A stretch of DNA of 64,000 nt from Mytilisepta virgata (taxonomy: Eukaryota; Mollusca; Bivalvia; Mytilida; Mytilidae). The notes beneath the pieces were generated by a model. It was not told the DNA's origin, did not search any database, and was given only the letters and a program-made list of their open reading frames with translations. Shown here piece by piece: positions 1 through 12,100 of this stretch (positions within the stretch are counted from its first letter, which is position 1; each line of letters starts with the position of its first letter). The stretch covers positions 101,036,513 through 101,100,512 of the forward strand of contig CM051521.1 of NCBI GenBank assembly GCA_028015205.1, written 5' to 3'. The position numbers were made by a program, and so were the translations under genes.

Positions 1-11
1 TAATCACCTCC

Positions 12-698
12 ATGTTACCTGCCCCTACTCCAATGCAGAGCAGTGGACCAGTGCAGAGTGTCTCTGGGGAGACCCCCATGAACTCGTCACTTCCCTCAGA
101 TGTGGAGGACGGGGAATTGGCTGACTTAGTCAGCGTAGCTGTGGGCCCCCAGGAGACACTGGAGTCAACTGGTCCTCTGACTCCCTACAGGGTGCAGAAG
201 CCACCTCCAACAGAGGAGATTACACCAGAGCTGACTGTTGCTGAGGCTGTGAACCCAGGTCGCCAGGTGGTCTGGGACAGAGTACTCAGACTCAAATTAC
301 ATCTGTTCGCCTAGCCACCTGGAGTGACATCCAGACTGGTAGAGTAGTGCTGGATGTTGGTGGTACCAGATTTGTGACCAGCAAGACAACATTGAGAGCT
401 GAGCCCAGTTCACTCCTGGCGGAGATGGTAAGACAGGGGTCACCTATGCGCCCCTTCCGGAAGGATGAGTCTGGCTCACCAGTATATTTTTTAGACAGGG
501 ACCCAGCACATTTCAGACATATTCTGAATTTACCTCAGATTGGGCAATCAGTGGTCTGCTCACTCATTACCCCGTGAGGTTCGTTACCTGTATGACCTCC
601 GGGCGGAAGCAGACCATTTCCAGCTACAGGGGCTGTTGGACAACATAAACAGCAGAATTGCCCTTCTGAGGGATTCAGAATACGATAGCCATATTTGA
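12..698 (+). pseudogene. KCTD-like BTB/T1 domain gene remnant, two frameshifts
   Basis: The middle reading frame (from about 278 to 577) carries a potassium-channel-tetramerisation type BTB (T1) domain: VVLDVGGTRF, a TTLR segment, then YFLDRDPAHFRHIL. KCTD proteins use this fold to oligomerise, often as Cullin-3 adaptors. The homology continues in another frame as LPREVRYLYDLRAEADHF and LLDNIN up to a stop at 696-698, so a frameshift lies near 535-565. Upstream, a Pro/Glu-rich frame starting at 12 is open to 314 and would have to shift near 270-285 to join the BTB frame. It is either a decayed gene or an accessory ORF of a retroelement, because an LTR-like block follows at 1850. The BTB identity is firm; origin and function are not. 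The left edge of the window may cut the gene. Confidence 0.6.
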
Positions 699-1849
699 TG
701 ATTATTATATTTTATGTACAGCTGTGTACATGTCTATTTCCAGTAAGGTACTACTGTGTACCTCTTTTTTAATGTCAGCTAGTGACATTTAATGTAACTT
801 ACATTTCATTGAGCAGATGTCCAGTATATACCATCCTGTGACTGTTCATTCTTCCTTGCCCTGCAGATGACAGATGAAGATTCCAGAAGTGACAATTTAG
901 TCACATTATTTTGTCTTAATTATGATATTGTATATTATTTTCATTGTATATAGGTATAGTATCTAGGTAAACTTTGCAAATTTTATAAATAATAAAATTA
1001 ATTAACTTTGAATTTTAACTTAAATTCCATTTAACTTTCAAATCTTTCACATATTTTAAACATCATTAAAGAAATTTTATGACTAATTTTTGGTAGATGC
1101 TAGTTGAAATAAGATTAAATTGTTACCATACTAAATTTTTCATATTTTTGAACTTTGAGTCTTGCTTCATTTGTAGTTATGGTTCTTCATCTGAAATATA
1201 AACATAGGTACTGTTAATTGATCTTTTATAGTAAGTATGTGATACATATTTTTATACTAATCATAAGGTACATGCATTGATATGTTTGTGTGTCAAGACT
1301 ACGACAGACAATTTTTAAATATAAAATTTATTATGCAGTTTTGTGGAATCCTTGGCCCTCTACTGTAATTCCTGTTGTTAAGCTAATTAATATGCAAGAT
1401 AAAAGGTGGGTGGTTTATTAATATATATTGATATGTATACATGCATGACCATGTATATAAATTGTGAAGATACATGTACGTGAAGTATTTTGCTAGGTGA
1501 GTTTCAGGTAATATTATTGTATTTTGTCTGTATTTGAAACTCTTGGTATTTTGTCAGAAGTCATTGGTATTTATTATTGTGTATTTATACTTGTGTCAGA
1601 TTCACGAGTATGTAGTGTGTAGACAATATGACGTAAAGCACTTTTGTCATTGACATATAAATCTGGATACTGTTTCAGAAAAGACGTCAGTCTATGTTGT
1701 TTAATAATATTTAACTTAAATTGCAAGTTAATTGTTGATTGTTTTTTTTTATGGTTAAATATTTTGGATAAAAGTTAATGGTAAATTAAATAAATATTTT
1801 CTTACCTTGCGTGCCAATTGGAGACCAATCCAAAGTAAGGTGGGGGCAG

Positions 1850-2632
1850 TGTCATGCCGGGCCGTTTCTGGTCCATATGTGTATTGTATTTATTTTATTG
1901 TTATGAATATATGTTTTTAGCATTGCGGCTGTTATAAACCTATTTGATTATTTATTGGTAAATTATTGTAGATGTAAATCCACTATTTACTTATTTATTA
2001 TTAATCATATAAAGTTAAAGCACCTTTCACAAAAAGTAAACATGTTTTCATTCTAAGAGTACATCTCTGGAATGTCACCGGAAATCGGTATATTGTGTAT
2101 CGCCACTCATGTGTGTAAATGTTTGTTTACATTTTTATCGTGACCTTATGGGTCCGATTTATCGTAAATTATTGACTTTTTCATACTGGGGAATATTATC
2201 TAAGAAAGACTTATTGTTACATTTAAATGGTGAATTCAATTTACTTTGCTATAAAGGATAAATATATTTATAACTTCTTTGTGTATTTGCGATACTTTCA
2301 TGTGTCGGGGTCACCGGACAACTTCTAATTCAACTTTTACTTACTTTACATTATGTCACGCTTTAATTGTAGTATGTATCATTTCCTTATATGTTTAGTG
2401 ATTGAGTCATATATGTATGAAAGTCTATAATTGTTTATAACAGCCGATATTTCATGTAAACTGTCGGGAATGTACATAGTTTCCCACGTTCTTTCGGCAA
2501 TTTGCATACTCGCCGGAAGCTCCAAGTAACAAGCCGTGCCATTGGTCAATATTTTTATATAAATAGACGTCAGCGTCGCTCTGACGTCACTCACTCACTC
2601 CGTTTTCTTTTGACTGACAGGCGGTTATCACA
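1850..2632 (+). mobile_element. LTR-like block after a purine-rich tract
   Basis: A purine-rich tract at 1834-1848 (AAGTAAGGTGGGGG) runs straight into TGTCATGCCGGGCC at 1850, the usual polypurine-tract/LTR junction of Ty3-like retrotransposons, which start with TG. The block then holds a CCAAT-like site, a TATA box (2556-2565) and a possible CA end near 2632, about 780 bp in all. No second copy or target duplication is visible in the window, so the right edge is approximate. The BTB remnant upstream could be an accessory gene of this element or unrelated. Confidence 0.35.
2540..2589 (+). promoter_or_regulatory. TATA box with CCAAT and CRE sites
   Basis: CCATTGG lies at 2539-2545, TATATAAATA at 2556-2565, a GACGTCA half-site follows, and a perfect palindromic cAMP-response element TGACGTCA is at 2582-2589. 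The order fits an RNA polymerase II core promoter directed to the right, starting transcription around 2585-2600. It may be an LTR promoter (U3/R boundary) or the promoter of the small exon at 2667. Confidence 0.5.
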
Positions 2633-2666
2633 AAATTCTAACGCGTTCTAATTTATCTTTTAAACC

Positions 2667-2702
2667 ATGTCTCAACAGCAAATCAAGTCGGACATCGGAA
2701 TG
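2667..2702 (+). CDS. possible 12-codon first exon
   Basis: An ATG 100 bp downstream of the TATA box opens MSQQQIKSDIGM, followed at once by a GTTAGT donor-like sequence at 2703. The A-rich context before the ATG and its place behind a clear promoter make a short first coding exon plausible. No downstream partner exon was found before the repeats at 3.4 kb. It could belong to a host gene whose remaining exons were lost or lie beyond the satellite, or be chance. Confidence 0.25.
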
Positions 2703-2767
2703 GTTAGTCTTTAATTCGCGTGTTAACTTTGTTAACTTTTCATATGTCTAATTGAACTTACGTTGAT

Positions 2768-3140
2768 GGTTGCACCTGGCGCAAATCTGTTGCACCATGA
2801 GCACCACACCATTTTAGACAACTTTGGCGATATATTCTTGATATTCTTGTCAAGTTAGCTCTCTGTATTTAAATAACCGTTTCATATAGAATATATTTAT
2901 TTTGTAAAGCTCGTTTTCGATTTTTACCAAAAGAAATCAATAGAAGTATTACACCAAAATTTCAGGTGCAACGCTGCACCATATTACTTTTCACGCTCTG
3001 GTGCAAGTATTGCACCCAGACTTGATTTAATCTATTGCACCATAAAACCTTTTACATGTTTTGGTGCAGATACTGCACCCAAACCATGTTTTTATCAGTT
3101 GCACTCAAATTTTAGGTGCAACTGCACCATAATTTAAAGC
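2768..3140. repeat. array of GGTGCA / TGCACC dyads
   Basis: GGTGCA and TGCACC recur as inverted pairs 4-9 bases apart (2965-2983, 3000-3018, 3060-3080, 3114-3127), with single TGCACC copies at 2771 and 2792. Spacing between dyads is about 40-60 bp in AT-rich sequence. It resembles a decayed array of a short palindromic site. No coding potential. Confidence 0.5.
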
Positions 3141-3368
3141 AATTCAAGCTATATATGTACATTCTTGGGAGGGAGATAATTTAATTTGTTATAATGTTTG
3201 ATCTTGTTTGCACCATATAATTATTGAGAATAGAAATAATATACTAGTAATAAACAGGGTGTGAATTTACATAAAATTTAGTTGTTTGGCCATTAATTGT
3301 TTCTCAAAAGCTGGTACAAGACGGACCCAAAAATACTATATCAATCCTGATATGGTAATGTGCTGTTG

Positions 3369-3393
3369 CCCCCCCCCCCCCCCCCCCCCCCCC
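3369..3393. repeat. 25-nt poly-C tract
   Basis: An uninterrupted run of C at the left side of the CT-rich satellite. Tracts this long are prone to slippage and sequencing error, so the length is uncertain. Confidence 0.9.
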
Positions 3394-3448
3394 AAATGTG
3401 CGCTTGGGAGAGTAACATCTGAACCATCTGCGGACGGCGACGCGACAG

Positions 3449-4305
3449 CTGCTCATTGCTGCCCAGCACATGCTCTCATGCTCATTTCGGTTTTTTGCTC
3501 AGTGTTGCTCTTTGCTGATTTGCACTGTACTCATTTCGCTCTTCTCTTGCTCCATGCTGCTCTTCTTTTGCTCCATGCAGCTTGTCGCTGCATATCGCTG
3601 CTCAGCACCATGCTCTTGTGCTCATTTCAGTTTTTGCTGCTGCTTCTGGTGCTTCTGCTGCTCTTCACTTGCTCCGTGTTGCTTTTCGCTGCTCATCGCT
3701 GCCCAGCACCATGCTTTCATGCTCATTTCGGTTTTTTGCTCCGTGTTGCTCTTTGCTGATTTGCACTGTACTCATTTCGCTCTTCTCTTGCTCCATGCTG
3801 CTCTTCTTTTGCTCCATGCAGCTTGTCGCTGCATATCATTGCTCAGCACCATGCTCATTTCAGTTTTTGCTGCTGCTTGTGGTGCTTCTGCTGCTCTTCT
3901 CTTGCTCCGTGTTGCTTTTTGTCCTATGCTGCTCATCGTTGCTCTTCTCTGGCTCAATGCTGCTCTTCGCTTCTAATCGCTGCTCATCGTTGCTCTTCTC
4001 TTGCTCACCGCTCCTCTCCTCTTGCTCCATGCTGCTCAACACCATGCTCTCGTGCTCATTTCGGTTTTTTGATGATGTTGCTGCTGCTCTTCTCTTTCTC
4101 CGTGCTGCTCTTCATTGCTTATCGCTGCTCTTCGTTGCTCATCGCTGCTGTTCTCTTCCTCCATGTTGCTCTTCGCTTCTCATCGTTGGTCAGCACCATA
4201 CTTTCATGCTCATTTCGGTTTTTTGTTTGTGCTGTTGCTGGTGCTGCGGCTCTTCACTGTGCTCATTTGCTCCTCTCTTGCTTCATGCTGCTCATCGCAA
4301 AGTGC
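3449..4305 (+). repeat. CT-rich satellite, pyrimidine-strand half
   Basis: Irregular tandem repeats built from GCTGCTCTTCTCTTGCTCC-like and GCTCATCGCTGCTC-like words, with a higher-order marker GCTCATTTCGGTTTTTTGCT at about 3480, 3720, 4054 and 4207. A ~240-bp higher-order unit is nearly identical between 3476 and 3715. All three forward frames are open for long stretches and give Leu/Cys/Ser-rich translations, a by-product of the repeat and not genes. Confidence 0.85.
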
Positions 4306-4310
4306 AGGGA

Positions 4311-4812
4311 TGAAGAGCAGCGATGAGTAGTGAAGAGCATCATGGAGCTAGAGAAGAGCAGCGATGAGCAGCGGAGAGCAACACGGAGCAAGAGAAGAGC
4401 AGCAGCAGCATGGAGCAAGAGAAGAGTAAAATGAGTAAAGTGCAGAGCAGCAAAGAGCAACACGGAGCAAGATAAGAGCAGGAGCAAAAAACCGAAATGA
4501 GCATGAGAGCATGGTGACGAGCAGCGAAGAGCAACACGGAGAAAGAAAAGAGCAGCGACGAGCAGCACGCAGCAAGAGATGGGCAACGAAGAGCAGCGAT
4601 GAGCAAGAGAAGAACAGCGATGAGAAAGAGAAGAACAGAGATGAGCAAGAGAAGAACAGCGAAGAGCATCGAAGAGCAACATGGAGCAACAGAAGAGCAG
4701 CAGCAGCAAAAAAAAAAAAAAACGAAATGGCACGAGAGCATAGTCTTGAGCAGCGAAGAGCGGCATGGAGCAAGAGAAGAGCAGCGATGAGCAGCTGAGA
4801 GCAGCATTGAAC
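4311..4812 (-). repeat. CT-rich satellite, inverted half
   Basis: The same satellite in opposite orientation: GAGCAGCGAAGAGCAACACG and GAGCAAGAGAAGAGC words, with the marker reversed (GCAAAAAACCGAAATGAGC near 4484). With 3449-4305 it forms an imperfect inverted repeat of about 500 bp per arm around a hinge at 4305-4311. The purine-rich strand switches at the hinge. Apparent reading frames are repeat artefacts. Confidence 0.85.
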
Positions 4813-4814
4813 AA

Positions 4815-6100
4815 GAAAAAACAAGTTCCAATCCGTTTTCTATTTCCAATTTTGAAGAAAAAAAATTTGAGAAAAAATTTTGAAAAAAAATTAAAACCGT
4901 TAGAAACATAAAGAACATAACTTCATAAAGACGAAAAACATTTATAACGCCATAAACGCAAAATACGTCGATACTTTCTGTGACGTAACTTCCGGAGCAC
5001 CTCCGGTACCTCCGCCACAAATACGACTTGAACGGTGCGCATATACTACTAACCCGAGGGATGATATTTGTCGAGGGTGATACTGGATGTGATACGGATT
5101 TTGTCATGTTTTATACGCTTTATCGTATATTTGAACAGGAGAGTATAATCACGTGATTAATATCATTTTTAGGGGTATGATAAAGGGGTGATGATATCGA
5201 TACCATCACGGTAGAAAATACAGCTGACAATGTTCTCTCAGTATCGTAGGAGATTTTTATTGGTGCGAGCTGGTGTATTAAACTTATACCTAAGTCCTCA
5301 CGTCAAAAATGTAGACATATCTTAATTGGTATCTGACACCTCGTGTGGTAGAGTGAAATAAAACAAGCCAACATTACTCTCTCTAGCCAAGTTGACTAAG
5401 GACATACTTTGTTTATATCGTGGTAATGACAATACATACTGTACAGAAACCATCGATTACAGCTATGTTATCACTCTTCTACAAAACTAAAGTTAATCTT
5501 TTATCTAGAACCTTATAATTTTAAACAGTGTAAATCCATTTTGAAAAACAGATCAACAAATTATATAAAATTAATTTTTATGATAATTCGACATATTTAT
5601 TCATCAATTTTCATCATTAAAATATTTAGGTGAAGTTATCTTTTGCTCAACTACTTTGTTGTAACCTTCGGCTTGACAAGTATAGAGTTTCATTGTGATT
5701 GGAAACAGATGGGGTGTTAGCCACATCAAATTATTACGACTTTCCATTGGATAACATACATTTTTCTACTTTACAAATAATGAAATCTGATACAGACATA
5801 GGTATAGGATAAAACAGAGTAACTCTATATCACCAACAAGATGTTACATTTATTTTTTGTAACAGATATCATGTCAATATTTTTACATGCCTATTCCTGC
5901 ATGCTTCTGGTATTTAAAATTCTTAAAATAAATCAAAATGGGTAAACAGATACCTAGAAAAACATAAAGATGCATTGTTTTGAATCAGCCTTGATGTCAC
6001 ATGTATTTATTGGAACAGATATGACTTGGATACGAGTCATGCGCATACGTGAAGTCAGTTCTGCGGTTTTTTAACAGTTGTGTGTTTCCCGTATAGACAG
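4815..6100. other. no recognised gene
   Basis: AT-rich non-coding sequence. A stretch of higher complexity at 4960-5110, just outside the satellite, gives no recognisable protein. No long frame, RNA gene or clear repeat boundary was seen. Confidence 0.5.
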
Positions 6101-6125
6101 TCCATATCTTATTAAATTTAGGAAA

Positions 6126-9100
6126 ATGTTTTCCGTAATGGTAAGTTTATGAGGTACCATAGTACAATCTTGTTGTATCTTTCTGGAAAAATATCACGTT
6201 TAATAACTTTGTCAGAGGTTTGAAATACAGTTTTCAAATTTTACAATAGAACAATTTAAAAGTCATACAAAGAATACTTCTAACTAAAATGGTTGTTACT
6301 TTCTTACCTTCTTTACTCTATTACAATCGTATTACTATCATTATTTTGTTATTTGTTCATACATTAAGGAGTGATTGGACAAGTGACATACATTGTAGAT
6401 GTTATCTATAAAAGTACATAATGAATTTTAGTACAACCTCAGAAACCAAATGAGTGTGCCCTAACATGACATTACAATCTTCGGAAATTCTTCAAGATCC
6501 CAAGAATTAAAAATATACGACACTGATTTTCTGATGCACTGAATGTTTATTTTTCATTTTATTTATTGGACAGCTACTGCATGTGCCGAAGAAATTTGAG
6601 GCAAAGCTATAAATATACATTTGAAATCCAAAAACTCTTTTCATCATTAGATCATGCTTTCAGAGATTCAAAAACAGAAAAATTCTCAAAATATTACAAC
6701 TCCAAACGACTGACTTTACCTGCTATTTTGAATTTTATAAAAGTTTTGCTAGCTTTTCTGCAAATGAAAAATACTTAACTTCCTATAAAGTAATAAATTA
6801 CTCTATAAATTTTGATGTATTAACTCGGATTTTGAATCTCATTATTTTTTTTAAGCGTTACATGTAATTAATTATAAGTTGTACACTTTTGAAAAGTTAA
6901 CAATGTTGATATTGTTTTAACCTTTTCGACTTATCAAAACATTGTGATCACGTGTCATTATTCAACGGGTATTGCTTGTACCGATCAATACCGTGTGATA
7001 ATGACGGTCATTCGGGAACAACCATTTAACTTCAAGAGGGGGGGGGGGGGGGGGGGGGGGGGGGTATGGTTTTTGTGAAAAAAAATATTCTGATTCCAAA
7101 GGGAAGGAAAAAAATAATCTGTTGCAGCAAGGGCCCAAAAAAATTCTGGTCTAGATATGTTTTTTTCAAAAATAAAAAATTGAATCCGAGAGTTTATTTA
7201 AAAAATCACAAGCATTACAAGAAACGCTTTAGACCATTATTTACGGGTAATACAAGCCTGACTTGATTTATTTTGAACATAATTAAAGATTTTCCTTAGT
7301 TTTTCAGTCATACTTGACCGTTCAGTGATTGACCATAAAGATAAAGAGCAACAATCATGGCAATCAAAGCATGAACAAAAGGCCATGTGAGCTTGTGTCA
7401 TCACTTGGCGCCCGTCGTCCGTCAGTCCATCCGTCTCTTAATTTTTCACATTTTAATCTTCTCCTCTGAAACCACTGGGCCAAATTGAATAAAACTTGGC
7501 TGGAAGCATCTATGTTAGGTCCTTTAAAAATATTGCTCATTTCGTCCCGATTGGACAACCATGGGTAATTGTTGTTTCTGATTGGCTGAGTTTTGAAAAA
7601 TCTTCTCCTCTGAAACTGCTGGCCCAAATCAAACAAAACTTGACAGGAAGTATATATGGGGGGTCCTTAATAAAGTTTCCTCATTTCGTTTTGATCGGAC
7701 TACAAACATGGCCGCAATGGGCAGTTCTTATTTCTGATTGGCTGATATAAGAAAATCTTCTCCTCTGAAATCGCATGGCCAAATAGGACGAAACTTGACA
7801 GAAAGCATCTATGGGGATTCTTTACAAAGTTTCCTCAATTCGTCCCGATCGGTAAACAAGGAAATTCTTGTTTCTCATTGGTTGATTAAAACAGTTTTTT
7901 TTTCTCTGGAACAACTGTGTCAAATGGAATGAAACTTGAAAGGAAGCATCTATGGAAGAGCCACAATCATTATAATCAAAGCATTATTTCTCTTTAGCAC
8001 ACCTGGCCAAAGGCCGTGTGAGCTTTTGTCATCACTTGGCGTCCGTCGTTTACAAAGTTTCCTCATTTCGACAAGCATGGCTGCCATGGGCAATTCTTAT
8101 TTCTGACGGCTGATTTAAAGAAATCTTCTCTGACACCACTTGGCCAAATGGAACGAAACTAGTCGAAAAAAAAATTGTGGCCATACCTTCAAAAAACAAA
8201 TTTCAAACCAATAAAAAAAACCATAACCCCCCCCCCCCCCTATGAAGTTAAATGGTTGTTCCCTTATCATCAAGTGATAGTGACCGTTGTTTTTTTAAGA
8301 GCTACGCTCCCTTTTTAAAACGCACAAGTGATTCACATTTATTCAAGTGAATCAGGCATTATTGGTGTTTCAGTCAATACTACTGTCCCTTGGGCAGTTT
8401 ATATTGGATGATTTTAATAAACTGTTCCTGCTTTGGAAAACAATAAAACAAAATGACAAAATATCACGACTAGTTTTTTCATAAGAGGGCAACACTTAGA
8501 TTATCAGTATGCTGTTGGACAATAGTGAAATGTAATGAGTCGCTGAACTGATTTCTATATCGTTGAATTATTATGTTTACACCCATATTTAATCAAATAT
8601 TTTTTAAGTTAAATTATTAGTCAAGATTAAAACAATACTTTCTTTCTTTATAAAAACAACACTCTTTTATAACACCGGGAAAATGCATCTATTAATTCTT
8701 ATATGACTTATCAGATTTAATGTTGTCAAGCAAATATAAACTAAAAAATGAACAATAGATAATAGGCTCGGTAAAATAATCTGAGCACGAAAATATACCT
8801 AGCGTGGTTAAATGAGAACAACTTACCCTATGGCACATCAGAAAATATTGTACATGGTTACAGTCTATCAGTTTTATACACTTTATTAATAATTGTACAG
8901 AAAAAACCTCAAAAGTAGCTCGTTTTCGTTTTTCTCATATTTTGGTTTTGTTGTCCCCTAGTATTATCAATTTACTGTTTCAGCCTATAAATGAATAAGA
9001 AATACATTAAATCCGGCATAAGTTTAATATAATTCAAGTTGTCTATTGAATTAAATACAAAATTATAAAAACTAAATCGGAAAGTAAATACACTTTTTTG

Positions 9101-12100
9101 TGGAAAGCAAAACGATGATTTTAACTAAATTCCCACTGGAAATTGGTCTTTTTTCAATGAAAAAGTATTACTTACACCACAAAGCTCAAACGTCTGTCAA
9201 GAAACTTTAGTTTATTAAATCTATACTACTAAATTTAAGGGCTGGATTCCTTTTGGCAGTCATGACGTAACGACTGCAATAAACACGATTCAAATCAGAA
9301 TTTGACTGATTGAGGATGAATGTGTTGTCTAAGAATTTCACAGTCTAGGTCGATACGTTTCTTTAATATGGAATTATCGATGATTTAACTCGAACGGAAC
9401 AAATCATGTTTCGTCATTAGTCTCCATTTCCGGTCATGCAGACAAAAGACTCTATTTTTAACGTTTTCGGTCATGAACTTTCCATAAATTTATTACTTAC
9501 TGGATTATTTAGCATTCGTTAAAATAAAGTTTTATGACTTTTGTCCCTGGTGCTGATAATGTATAATTTTGATGTATACAATTCTGTCGATTAAACAATT
9601 CAGCTGCAACTGTACTCTAACGTACATGTATCGATAATCTATATACAATGTAAGTTACGTAAAAATATTCAGACAACTCGGACCTTGGGGATTTTTGTCG
9701 ATTAATTTTGTTGTTTACTGAGCTTTTACATTTAATTCTTGGATTTCTCTGTTAAGAACAACTCATACCGTTTTCGTTCATACTTATTTCCAGGCAAAGA
9801 CGATATATCACAAGCACATGTGTGCATCCCCTCTATCCCCCGTTTCTCTGCAACACCCCACAACCTTCATTGTCAATTTTTTTTACATCATTTTATGAAA
9901 GGAATAAACACAATATCATAATATTATACGGCATAGCTGAAACAATTAAAAAAATCAAAATGAAGGTAAATTGTGGGGTGTTATAGAGAAAAAAGGGGCG
10001 AGAGGGAAAAAGGTGGGATGCAACAAACTAAATCCATTTCCCATATACTGTGTCAGTGGACGAATTTCGACATTTGAGTTATGCTATAAATGAGGTGCCT
10101 GTGCGATATACTATAAATCGTGCTTTATTCAAGGACTGGAAAGAGGGAGAGAAGGGGTTGAAAGAGAGGAGATATAAAAATTCTGACTTCTTAACCGTTT
10201 AGATGACGATCTTACTATCTCTCAAATCGATAGATATATAAAACATGATAACATATTATTTCACACATCGCTGTATAATACAGAAAAACCTCACCATAAG
10301 AAAATGGTGAAATTTCCCGTTGAAGGATTTATTATATAAGAAAAGCTATTCCATCTTGTTCGGATACCCGTGCTTGCATAGGTAGTTTCCTAGTTAAACA
10401 TAGAATAATAAAGTCTTGCCACATGTTCAACATGAATGAAATCAAAATACACACTTTAACGTTTCGGTCCAAAATTCTTATAATATACAAGCGTTTTAAA
10501 AATGTCACGTCTTGCACATATGCCAAGACTTATAAAAACAATTCCACAACTTTTATATCAAAAATTTTTTTTCAGGATGAAATCTTATATTCATAACCAG
10601 TAAAATTGAAAAAATGCTGATTCAGCAATTTTCCTCCCCTGGCGTGTGTTTACACTGCTGAATTTAATTCAAATTGCTAAAAACCAGATCTTTTTAATAA
10701 AAGTCTTGGAAAAATGGGTATAATTGAAAAATAACTTATATAGTGTATGTGATTTATTTTCAATACTATAGGCATTATATGGAGAAAACAGTAGTATTTA
10801 TTTTGTCATAGCGATAGATATGCACTTTTTAAAATTTTCACCACGTGTTAACATTCATAGTCAATTAAGTTAATTCATTGCTTACAGGACCGCATGTCAT
10901 TGTCTTTTTTGATTTTGGTCAGTGTATTACTGTATTCTACAATAGTTGAAGCTCAAGGTAAGATGTATGTCAATAAAATAGGCCTAGTGATAAATCTGAT
11001 CATATCAGATATACTACGGAGCATCCCACATAAACTTTAAACTGTAGAATCTCTCAAAATGTCAAAATATGTAACAAGGAACTGATATTGCACATTTTGT
11101 TTCCTCCATTTAATTTTTCCCAAAAGCTTAGATGTGTCCAAATTTCTAAGAAAGCGGTTTTTGCTTTCTGTGAGTGAATCGTTGATTTTTGCCGTGTTGC
11201 ATGATTTAGCTTAAAAAATTGTGAGGTAATTAATTGCAAAGATGTTCACAAACATATGAACCGTAGTATCTGATAGATATTAGAAATTAGCCACAATCCT
11301 CGTCAAAACTATATCGGCATCCATCATCATTTAGCACTGGCAAAATTAGATATTTAGGAGTCAATAACGCCCTTCTAGCAACCGTTTTTTTTTTACATAA
11401 TTAAAATTATTTCAAACCTTTTTTATTAGATTTAAGACTTAAAATTTGAAAACATAAAAATTTTAATAATTCGGATTCAGTTTTTGCAGTTATCGTCCTT
11501 ATAACACGCCTGATATATTCGTACAATTGAAATACATTTTTACAAATTTCCCAAAAAGTTTTTTTTTTTTTTTTTTTTCACAGGAGCTGCGTGGAACGAA
11601 ATCTGCACGGACAACTCGAATTGTACAGAAACACATAATACGTGTGGTACATCGGAGAAATGTGAATGTTTAAATACTCACTACAGAAAAGACAATGCTT
11701 CTTGCACTGCTAGTAAGATTGAGATACGCATGAAATAATTTCAAGTACTGTTAGAAATAATGATTTTTAGTTCTTTGGATTTTTTGACGGCAAAAATAGG
11801 TGCAAGCGAGCAAAATTTTAATTTTGACTGTTTTTTTTTCTTGAGGGCTACTTTTTTTCGGGTGAATATCAAATTTACGTGCAGCATACATTTTATAATT
11901 AGAATATTGTAAAAAAAAAAATTGGAAAATCGCAATTTTCACAAAATTTTAGAAGCGGGCGAACAATTTTTTTGAAATATGAAGAATTTGTGGCGAATTT
12001 TCAGCTTTTTTGTAAAATGGAGCGGCAAACAAAATTTTCTTAAAATTTACATAGTCCAAAATTCATAGCTGCGAAATCCAAAGAACTAAAGATCAATTTG

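Noticed and set aside
3286..4330. Long Leu/Cys/Ser-rich open frames on both strands
   Set aside because: They translate a CT-rich satellite and exist in several frames at once; composition and repeat structure explain them.
4340..5107. 255-residue minus-strand open frame
   Set aside because: Most of it is the inverted satellite; the upstream part shows no domain.
7364..7932. Short frames on both strands with QRRRF or SSPLK motifs, repeated at 33.8 and 53 kb
   Set aside because: They recur in every copy of the ~155-bp tandem core in different frames; a repeat, not genes.
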